The notes under the pieces: model-generated
Database searches by the model: none
Told to the model about the DNA's origin: nothing
The model's input: only the letters and a program-made list of their open reading frames with translations
From: Cyrtodaria siliqua
Lineage: Eukaryota > Mollusca > Bivalvia > Adapedonta > Hiatellidae
Direction of reading: 5' to 3'
Assembly (NCBI GenBank): GCA_037043455.1
Contig: JAWPHD010000235.1
Coordinates: forward strand, 434,001 to 498,000
Length of the DNA stretch: 64,000 nucleotides
Made by a program: the position numbers and the translations under genes
Shown here: positions 54,262 through 64,000 of the stretch, in pieces
Layout: every line of letters starts with the position of its first letter
How positions within the stretch are numbered: the first letter of the stretch is position 1

Positions 54262-55690
54262 TGGTTCCAGCCTCACTGAGGTATACCGGGAGGTACTGTG
54301 TTACGGGGTCTATCCCCATCACTGAGGTACACCTTGAGGTACTGTGTTACGGGGTCTATACCCATCACTGAGGTACACCGGAAGGTATTGTGTTACGGGG
54401 TATATCCTCATCACTGAGGTACACCTTGAGGTACTGTGTTACGGGGTCTATACCCATCAATGAGGTACAACCGGAGGTACTGTGTTACGGGGTCTATCCC
54501 CATCACTGAGGTACACCGGATGGTATTGTGTTAAGGGGTATATCCTCATCACTGAGATACACTGGGAGGTACTGTGTTACGGGGTCTATCCCCATCATTG
54601 AGGTACACCAGGAGGTACTGTGTTACGGGGTCTATCCCCACCACTGAGGTACACCCGGAGGTACTGTGTTACGGGGTCTATCCCCATCACTGAGGTACAC
54701 CGGGAGGTACTGTGCTACGGGGTCTATCCCCATCACTGAGGTACACCTTGAGGTACTGTGTTACGGGGTATATACCCATCACTAAGGTACACCCGGAGGT
54801 ACTGTGTTACGGGGTCTATCCCCATCACTGAGGTACACCGGAAGGTATTGTGTTACGGGGTATATCCTCATCACTGAGGTACACCTTGAGGTACTGTGTT
54901 ACGGGGTCTATAGCCATCACTGAGGTACACCCGGAGGTACTGTGTTACGGGGTCTATCCCCATCACTTACGTACACCCGGAGGTACAGTGTTACTAGGTT
55001 TATCCCCACCACTGAGATACACCGGAAGGTACTGTGTTACGGGGTCTATCCCCACCTCTGAGATACATCCGGAGGTACTGTGTTACGGGGTATATCCCCA
55101 CCACTGAGATACACCGGGAGGTGCTGTGTTACGGGGTCTATCCCCCTCACTGAGGTACACCCGGAGGTACTGTGTTGCAGGGTCTATCCCCATCACTTAC
55201 GTACACCCGGAGGTACAATGTTACTAGGTATATCCCCACCGCTGAGATACACCCGGAGCTACTGTGTTACGGGGTACATCCCCACCACTGAGGTACACCC
55301 GGAGATACTGTGTTACGGGATCTATCCCCGTCACTGAGGTACACCGGGGGTACTGTGTTACGGGATCTATCCCCATCACAGAGGTGCACCGGGGGTACTG
55401 TGTTACGGGATCTATCCCCATCACTGAGGTGCACCGGGAGATACTGTGCTACGGAGTCTATTCCCATCACTGAGGTACATCGGGAGGTACTGTGTTACGG
55501 GATCTATCCTCATCACTGAGGTGAACCGGGAGGTACTGTGTTACGGGATCTATCCCCATCACTGAGGTGCACCGGGAGGTACTGTGTTACGGGATCTATC
55601 CCCATCACTGAGGTGCACAGGGAGGTACTGTGCTACGGAGTCTATCCCCAGCTCTGAGGTACACCCGGAGGTACTGTGCTACGGGGTCTA
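54262..55690. repeat. About 47-bp minisatellite, about 30 units
   Basis: Unit GGTACTGTGTTACGGGGTCT, ATCCCCATCACTGAGGTACA, CCGGGA with variants (CCTTGA, CCCGGA; GGGATC for GGGGTC toward the right; CTTACG for CTGAGG). Left and right parts differ in the prevailing variant, so homogenisation is local. The open frames over it follow from the repeat. Confidence 0.9.
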
Positions 55691-57560
55691 TCAAAACCCA
55701 TAATAATCTATTCGGTAGTAAGAGAAGGAAAGTGCGTGTGCGAAGCGGTTCGATAACAAACATAATGCAGAGCTGGGTCTTTGAATATTTTACTCGTGCT
55801 TGGTTTACAAAACCCCTCAGTTTTTTAAAACTGTGAGTATCATTACTCATCAACTTAATACAAATACTCTAAACTTTAAAAAAATCATGAGAATTATTTG
55901 TGTATGTATTGTCCTGTGGAACAGTTTATTCATATTTACATGATATAATTTGTTCCAAGCTTGTGTCTAATATTAAGGTCCTAGAGTGTCTATTTTGTTT
56001 TCACTTAACTTGCATTTGAAATGTATTAATTTACATCCGTTTGAAAGCATTCATGAACTATTTAAAGAAAGTGTTTACTCTGAAAGAGTTCCTTGTTATT
56101 AATTAAATACTCATTGAGTAAATACTCATTGCAGCTGAAACTGATCTGTAACTCTGTAATCACTAATGAGTTCAAATGGATGAACGGGTCATCAACAATG
56201 ATATTCAGTCTCTTCCAGAGTGTATAAGAACTGGTTTAATATAGCAAACAATATCGATATTTTACAAATCAAGATACATATATATATATATTGTTCTGAA
56301 ATTGATTTGTCCGCAAAATCATAAATAGTTTTTTTCTTAAATAAACACATGTACTGGTCGGAAAATGTGATAACGGACAGGTTATATGAGATAACGAACA
56401 GGTTAAATGTAACATGTTAATGTAACACGTTCAGTTTCAACAGCGAGATTGGTTGTAAAGTTCTAATTATTATTTTTATAATCAATCTGTTCCATATTAA
56501 TTTTAGGCGTTAACATGTTACGCGCCTTCCCAGTCCTCCCCATGAACCCCCCACTCACTAACTGGAAATCGTAAATATGCACCTTCGCAGGATCAGTATA
56601 ACACAGACATGTATAGGTATGATGTTAATTAACTACGAAGCCAGTGATTACAATACAATAACGGTAAATTGTGGATAGTAAATTACCTGTTAAACAATTC
56701 TTGTTACCACCAATACTGTCAACAGAACCGTATCCACGTATGCATCCTGGTCAAATGAATGTCAACTTGAAATTCTTAAAGACACCACCAACAAGTTTTC
56801 ACCTGGAACGTTCTGATCAGTAACTGTTATCCCAAATGACACCACTTAATTATATTGCAATATGCTGTCCACATTCCCAAAAGACACTGCATACACTTTT
56901 ATATTGTATGGTATCATTATGTTTGTTCTATCGGAACCATGAATCTCTCAAACGCCGCGATCCATATTGACGTGGTGTGTGCACAGTATGTTGTTATAGG
57001 TGCATCAAGAGAATCTGACGTAAACAAATATATACGGCACGACAACTTTATTACTCGGACGGCCTTATTAACTGGACGGCTTGTTTGTTTATCGTTTTAC
57101 ATTATTTTCCAGCGCATATTACGGTGAATGTTTAGTGGTGGACGCAGACCACCCACTTATTCCTTGGCAGAACCGGTACTGTATATCTCCCTTGTTAGAA
57201 CCAGTACTGTATATCTCCCGCCATTCGTAAGAATCGACACTTTCTCCATTAGAAGTCGCGCTCCTAGACTGGCATCAGTCCTTAATATTATAACCTTTTA
57301 ACTATTATTATAGAATTTCCTTAGCACTGAAAGAGGCAAATATCTCCACTTATAACGTGTATGGTCTTACTTGTATGGTCTTACTTGTATGGTCTTATCT
57401 GAGAACATATAAATTCAGCCATGAAGAGAAACAGAGCTTGAAATAAAATAAACATTTTTTATAAAAAGTATTATTTTATTTTTTAATTTGTCTAATTTTA
57501 TTATTTATAGTCTAATTTATAGACTGATAGGATTCGAACCAGTAGCGGTGAGAATGTTTC
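55691..57560. other. Stretch without recognised genes
   Basis: AT-rich. AACCGGTACTGTATATCTCC / AACCAGTACTGTATATCTCC near 57170-57215 is a short direct duplication. The 90-codon frame 56855-57127 shows no domain. Confidence 0.4.
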
Positions 57561-57564
57561 AAAC

Positions 57565-58825
57565 GCAGAGTATTTACCCTCTCGACAACAGAGAATCACT
57601 GAAGGAGTATTTACCCTCTCGACAACAGAGAATCACGGAAGGAGTATTTACCCTCTCGACAACAGGGAATCACGGAAGGAGTATTTACCCTCTCGACAAC
57701 AGAGAATCACGGAAGGAGTATTTATCCTCTCGACAACAGGGAATCACGGAAGGAGTATTTACCCTCTCGACAACAGACAATCATGGAAGGAGTATTTACC
57801 CTCTCGACAACAGGGAATCACGGAAGGAGTATTTACCCTTTCGACAACAGGGAATCACGGAAGGAGTATTTACCCTCTCGACAACAGAGAATCACGGAAG
57901 GAGTATTTACCCTCTCGACAACAGAGAATCACGGAGGAGTATTTACCCTCTCGACAACAGAGAATCACGGAAGGAGTATTTTCACCCTCGACAACAGAGA
58001 ATCGCGGAAGGAGTATTTACCCTCTCGACAACAGGGAATCACGGAAGGAGTATTTACCCTCTCGACAACAGGGAATCGCGGAAGGAGTATTTACCCACTC
58101 GACAACAGAGAATCGCGAAGGAGTATTTACCTCTCGACATCAGGGAATCACGGAAGGAGTATTTACCCTCTCGACAACAGAGAATCACGGAAGGAGTATT
58201 TACCCTCTCGACAACAGGGAATCACGGAAGGAGTATTTACCCTCTCGACAACAGAGAATCACGGAAGGAGTATTTACCCTCTCGACAACAGAGAATCACG
58301 GAAGGAGTATTTATCCTCTCGACAACAGATAATCAAGGAAGGAGTATTTACCCTCTCGACAACAGAGAATCACGGAAGGAGTATTTACCCTCTCGACAAC
58401 AGAGAATCAAGGAAGGAGTATTTATCCTCTCGACAACAGAGAATCACGGAAGGAGTATTTACCCTCTCGCAGCAGAGAATCACGGAAGGAGTATTTACCC
58501 TCTCGACAACAGAGAATCACGGAAGGAGTATTTACCCTCTCGACAACAGAGAATCACGGAAGGAGTATTTACCCTCTCGACAATAGAGAATCACGGAAGG
58601 AGTATTTACCCCCTCGACAACAGAGAATCACGGAAGGAGTATTTATCCTCTCGACAACAGAGAATCAAGGAAGGAGTATTTACCCTCTCGACAACAGAGA
58701 ATCACGGAAGGAGTATTTACCCTCTCGACAACAGAAAATCACGGAAGGAGTATTTACCCTCTCGACAACAGGGAATCACGGAAGAAGTATTTACTCTCTC
58801 GGCAACAGAGAATCACGGAAGGAAA
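57565..58825. repeat. 37-bp minisatellite, about 34 units
   Basis: Unit TATTTACCCTCTCGACAACA followed by GAGAATCACGGAAGGAG, with GAGAATC/GGGAATC and TTACCC/TTATCC variants and a few single-base deletions. Because 37 is not a multiple of three, three units make 37 codons, and the frame stays open for 473 codons by lack of stops; this is not taken as a gene. Confidence 0.9.
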
Positions 58826-58906
58826 ATAATTCATTGTGTCGTGCATAATGTAGAAGTGCAAATGTTAATGAACATACTTTTATCGAAACATGTATATCTA
58901 GTTATA

Positions 58907-59033
58907 TGACTGTTCGTCCGTACGTTTGCCTGACTCATGACTGTTCGTCCGTACGTTTGCCTGACTCATGACTGTTCGCCCGTACGTTTGCCTGACTATG
59001 ACTGTTCGTCCGTACGTTTGCCTGACTCATGAC
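58907..59033. repeat. 31-bp tandem repeat, four units
   Basis: Unit GACTGTTCGTCCGTACGTTT followed by GCCTGACTCAT; one unit has GCCCG for GTCCG and one lacks a base. Confidence 0.9.
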
Positions 59034-60324
59034 TGAGTATTTCATAAGTATTGAGTACTACGCTACATTTGTTTTGTTGCACATTACGTATAATGAAACA
59101 TTATATTGTAAGTTGTTAAGACATTTAGGTGTAATGTATGTATAGGGTTTAACTTCGCTTTTGGCAATCATTCAGTTATATCTCAATGCTAACACTATAT
59201 GTGGTTTTATTGCGTTTTTATATACTAATCAAAGTCCTAAGTACCCACCTAAGAATATGCCAATAATATTCTCATTGTTTTGTGTATCTCTAATATGGAA
59301 CATCAGCAATAAATGTGTTTTGTATATTATTTGCTACCAATTTTAAGAAGTTAATATCTTTAAGCGGACTTCAATTTCTGTTATGTGTTTCATGAGCATA
59401 GTTCATTTTGTCATATAAAGGTAGGATAACTCCCAAAAGATGTTTCAATTGTTAAAAAACAAATTGTAGTATTTTTTTGTATTTTTTTTTTGAAACTATT
59501 GGTCAAAACAAAATAATTTCACACAACCATTCTAAAATAGATTTAAAATAATATTTTTTTTAGATAAGATACAAATGTGAGTAATTAGGAATTGTGTTCA
59601 GTGCATGTATATAAATAACGCTCATATTATTTACATTAAGGTGTCTGAACTGACGTATATATCCTATGCTTGCTGTATAGTAATTTGTACAATCAAAGTA
59701 CAATCGAATTAACTAATGTGTCACTTACAACTGACAGTTGGTCCGGAGGCGATGTTGTGTACTGTTGCTGATCCTGCTTCTAGCTTCATGAGGCACATTC
59801 AATATGTTCAGTTTGCGTTCCGTTTACGTTCCAGTTGCATTTCGTTACGCTCCGTTGCTTCTTTTTCTTGCTTATTTTACGTGGACCAGGCTATTTGTTT
59901 GCAAGAAGAAGAATTTTGCTAATTTGGTTTATGCCCCCCGAAGGAAAGGCAAATTATGCAGAGAAAAACTAACAGGACGCCGATTAAAATATCACGATTG
60001 CCGTGTGTCCCTTTAACTTTGCTACTGAGTATTTTACTCAATGTAAGCCCAGAGGCCGATACACTTCACGATAATTCCTAAGAAGAGTGTGAAGAAAAAT
60101 TTCAAACATTTGGATAGCCAACTTGCATGATTTTGTACTAGATGCCAAATAAAATCATTTATTTTAAAAGTGACCAAGTTATTGGCAAACTATCCAAAGG
60201 ACATGTTTTAAGTTTTGTAAAGTTGCGACAGAACGTTTTCTAGAACGTTCTCTTAAAAGAGGCAAACAGAGGCAAACAGTTTAAGACCTATCCCGCCATC
60301 AGCAGGCACATTTTACCGTGACAA
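59034..60324. other. Non-coding stretch with one MITE end
   Basis: At 59992-60016 CACGATTGCCGTGTGTCCCT followed by TTAA is a right end of the TTAA MITE family; no matching left end was found upstream, so it is a truncated copy or a different family member. No gene recognised. Confidence 0.45.
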
Positions 60325-60640
60325 CACATGTATACCCTTTCTAAACCTAATGACGACTAGGTATTACATAGTTTGAGAATTCAAACTCTATAGACACAAT
60401 ATAAATGGCTTTAACCGGCCAGGCTAAACCCAAAACTGGAGCGCCGAAGTAAGAATTACCAACTCATAATTCGTTTTATGAATATTCAAAATCACCGGTA
60501 TTTTAAGAGCCCTTTAATAAGCATATACTTTTAATCGGAACATATACATTATTATATGACCTGAACACAGGAATAGAGTTTTGGTAAACGGTTTTGTAAC
60601 TACTTGTAATTTTGCCGTTATTTGGCGGGTTAGTTTCTTT
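60325..60640. repeat. Fragments of two dispersed repeats
   Basis: ACATGTATACCCTTTCTAAA with CCTAATGACGACTAGG (about 60327-60362) matches the TGACGACGAGG family, and ATATGACCTGAACACAGGAA with TAGAGTTTTGG (about 60555-60585) matches the end block at 45.47 kb. Confidence 0.5.
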
Positions 60641-60738
60641 GACCGAACAACAAACAACAAATTTACCCCGCCATGTCTTCAAAGCTACTTGACAGTTTAT
60701 GTATGTTTGGCCAATTTCACATCTTAATAACAAAAAAT

Positions 60739-63157
60739 AACTACTAACTACTAACTAGTATAACTACTTACTACTAACTAGTATAACTACTAACTACTAA
60801 CTAGTATAACTACTAACTACTAACTAGTATAACTAATAACTAGTATAACTACTAACTACTAACTAATATAACTACTAACTACTAACTAGTATAACTACTA
60901 ACTACTAACTAATATAACTACTAACTACTAACTAGAATAACTACTAACTAGTATAACTACTAACTACTAACTAGTATAACTAATAACTAGTATAACTACT
61001 AACTACTAACTAATATAACTACTAACTACTAACTAATATAACTACTAACTACTAACTAGAATAACTACTAACTAGTATAACTACTAACTACTAACTAGTA
61101 TAACTAATAACTAGCATAACTACTAACTACTAACTAATATAACTACTAACTACTAACTAATATAACTACTAACTACTAACTAGTATAACTACTAACTACT
61201 AACTAGTATAACTACTAACTAGTATAACTACTAACTAGTATAACTACTAACTACTAACTAGTATAACTAATAACTAGTATAACTACTAACTACTAACTAA
61301 TATAACTACTAACTACTAACTAGTATAACTACTAACTAGTATAACTACTAACTAGTATAACTACTAACTAATATAACTACTAACTACTTACTAGTATAAC
61401 TACTAACTACTAACTAGTATAACTACTAACTACTAACTAGTATAACTACTAACTACTAACTAATATAACTACTAACTAGTATAACTACTAACTACTAACT
61501 AGTATAACTAATAACTAGTATAACTACTAACTACTAACTAATATAACTACTAACTACTAACTAGTATAACTACTAACTACTAACTAGTATAACTACTAAC
61601 TAGTATAACTACTAACTACTAACTAGTATAACTACTAACTACTAACTAGTATAACTACTAACTACTAACTAGTATAACTACTAACTACTAACTAATATAA
61701 CTACTAACTAGTATAACTACTAACTAGTATAACTACTAACTACTAACTAGTATAACTAATAACTAGTATAACTACTAACTACTAACTAATATAACTACTA
61801 ACTACTAACTAATATAACTACTAACTACTAACTAGAATAACTACTAACTAGTATAACTACTAACTACTAACTAATATAACTACTAACTACTAACTAGAAT
61901 AACTACTAACTAGTATAACTACTAACTACTAACTAGTATAACTAATAACTAGCATAACTACTAACTACTAACTAATATAACTACTAACTACTAACTACTA
62001 TAACTACTAACTACTAACTAGTATAACTACTAACTACTAACTAGTATAACTACTAACTACTAACTAGTATAACTACTAACTACTAACTAGTATAACTACT
62101 TACTAGTATAACTACTAACTAGTATAACTACTAACTACTAACTAGTATAACTACTAACTACTAACTAGTATAACTAATAACTAGTATAACTACTAACTAC
62201 TAACTAATATAACTACTAACTACTAACTAGTATAACTACTAACTACTAACTAGTATAACTAATAACTAGTATAACTACTAACTACTAACTAATATAACTA
62301 CTAACTACTAACTAGTATAACTACTAACTACTAACTAGTATAACTACTAACTACTAACTAGTATAACTAATAACTAGTATAACTACTAACTACTAACTAA
62401 TATAACTACTAACTAGTATAACTACTAACTACTAACAAGTATAACTACTAACTAGTATAACTACTAACTACTAACTAGTATAACTACTAACTACTAACTA
62501 GTATAACTACTAACTACTAACTAATATAACTACTAACTAGTATAACTACTAACTAGTATAACTACTAACTACTAACTAGTATAACTAATAACTAGTATAA
62601 CTACTAACTACTAACTAATATAACTACTAACTACTAACTAATATAACTACTAACTACTAACTAGAATAACTACTAACTAGTATAACTACTAACTACTAAC
62701 TAGTATAACTAATAACTAGCATAACTACTAACTAATATAACTACTAACTACTAACTAATATAACTACTAACTACTAACTAGTATAACTAATAACTAGTAT
62801 AACTACTAACTACTAACTAGTATAACTAATAACTAGTATAACTACTAACTACTAACTACTATAACTACTAACTACTAACTAGTATAACTACTAACTACTA
62901 ACTAGTATAACTACTAACTACTAACTAGTATAACTACTAACTAGTATAACTACTAACTACTAACTAGTATAACTACTAACTACTAACTAGTATAACTACT
63001 AACTACTAACTAATATAACTACTAACTAGTATAACTACTAACTAGTATAACTACTAACTACTAACTAGTATAACTACTAACTACTAATTAGTATAACTAC
63101 TAAATAGTATAACTACTAACTACTAACTAGTATAACTACTATCTACTAACTAGTATT
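60739..63157. repeat. 2.4-kb satellite of ACTA-type units (16 and 23 bp)
   Basis: The array mixes a 16-bp unit AACTACTAACTAGTAT and a 23-bp unit with an extra CTACTAA, plus variants ending AATAT, AGAAT or AATAACTAGTAT. The same series of units recurs over several hundred bases, indicating higher-order duplication. Confidence 0.95.
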
Positions 63158-63174
63158 ACAGGTTTGACTGACCT

Positions 63175-63520
63175 TTAAGGGGACACACGGCAATCTTGAT
63201 TTGTGTAAAACTCGCGGCGTCTCGTCTCGTTATTGTCTCGTTAGTGTCTCGTTAGTTAGTGTCTCGTTAGTTAGTGTCTCGTTAGTGTTTCGTTAGTGTT
63301 CGTGCATTTGTTCAATCATTAATATTAATTGTTTTACACTAGTTCAAAGTGAATTGTTGTTGCATATTGATTATATTGCACCAATACTATATTTAAACAT
63401 AAGATAAAATAACGGCATAAACATATGAAAACTCAAACTTTTATTTGGTTATATGCACCTGGTACCAAAACGTCACGCATAAATATTGCATACATGTCTG
63501 AAATTATTAAATGACCCTCC
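63175..63520 (+). mobile_element. TTAA MITE, left end and body
   Basis: TTAA at 63175-63178 followed by GGGGACACACGGCAATCTTG; the interior GATTATATTGCACCAATACT followed by ATATTTAAAC matches the complete copy at 45538-45876. A GTCTCGTTAGT tandem stretch (63228-63300) is inserted. No right end was found before about 63520. Confidence 0.6.
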
Positions 63521-64000
63521 TTGTTGAACTCTCCATACACAGATGTATATTAGGTTTCTAGAGCAGCGTATATGAGTCGGGTGGGAAGTGGGGTCAATAA
63601 TTCTCTTAACCTTATAATAAGGGATCATCTTTCTCTAATCCATTAATTGTCTGCTATTTTTCATACTTAACCAAATATTGTCGACAGGTTTTATAATGTT
63701 CATTCCGCATGAACAAACAACAAAGAAGTCGGACATAGAAATAAACAACAAGTCCTGACATTGAAATAAATAATGTTCAAGTGGAACATTGAAATATAAA
63801 GTAGATGCAAGGGCGGCGGAATCAGGATTTCGTGTTAAGTCTTGAAGGATTCCGGCTGATAAAATGGTGAGAAGCTTCTAGGCCATACAGAGTTAAGCAT
63901 GATATAAGTCAACGAACATGCTATTTTTGGACGCTTATGTACATGCATGTACCCATCTTGTTAAAGGGGTTGATGCGCTATTTTCAAACACGATTTATTT
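63521..64000. other. Non-coding end of the window
   Basis: No gene recognised. Confidence 0.4.

Noticed and set aside
57520..57545. tRNA-like B box on the minus strand (GGTTCGAATCCTATCA)
   Set aside because: The T stem does not pair and no A box or anticodon arm was found at the right distance.
57488..58909. 473-codon open frame
   Set aside because: It runs through the 37-bp minisatellite and is open only because the unit lacks stops in all three frames; no start context or domain.

Overview
This looks like nuclear DNA of an invertebrate animal, most likely a bivalve or related mollusc. The reasons are eukaryotic splice signals, a rhodopsin-class receptor exon, animal-type transposons (Gypsy LTR element, CR1/RTE-like LINEs, Tc1/mariner, TTAA-type MITEs, tRNA-derived SINE), and interspersed repeats such as AAGGGCAATAACTC and AGTTATGGAACATG units that I associate with bivalve genomes. 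The organism call is inference. Only one conventional host gene is convincing: the large exon of a class A GPCR on the minus strand at about 23.38-24.54 kb. Nearly everything else recognisable is mobile or tandem-repeat DNA.

Layout. 0-3.4 kb: degenerate coding remnants, including a membrane-anchor segment. 3.4-7.9 kb: a broken Gypsy element on the minus strand (LTR, primer-binding site, gag, protease, integrase end), with a LINE fragment in its middle and a 248-bp MITE at its truncated end. 8.5-11.6 kb: a Tc1-like element with TA target duplication whose transposase has a clean in-phase intron; a LINE sits in its 5' end and a TTAA MITE sits inside that LINE. 12-18 kb: MITEs, hairpins and short tandem repeats. 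19.1-23.4 kb: a satellite domain in three blocks that ends inside the GPCR coding sequence. 24.8-28.4 kb: a MITE, a palindromic repeat and a higher-order 22-bp minisatellite. 28.9-32.6 kb: an apparently intact-ended 3.65-kb DNA transposon with 328-bp inverted repeats, a 7-bp target duplication and zinc-finger exons. 34-39 kb: a SINE, a 607-bp triple-palindrome foldback element and tandem mollusc-type repeats. 39-47.4 kb: an SGNH-hydrolase remnant, hairpins, a 30-bp minisatellite and a TTAA MITE. 47.5-53.8 kb: two LINEs tail to tail. 54-63.2 kb: four further tandem arrays, the largest a 2.4-kb ACTA-type satellite.

The most interesting points are (i) the last codons and stop of the GPCR are themselves a monomer of the adjacent satellite, so either the satellite grew out of the gene's 3' end or it captured that end; (ii) the 3.65-kb transposon with long, almost identical TIRs; (iii) the self-complementary foldback element at 35.3-35.9 kb and look-alikes elsewhere; (iv) the intron-bearing Tc1 element. 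All junctions and copy numbers were read by eye, so array edges carry an uncertainty of tens of bases.
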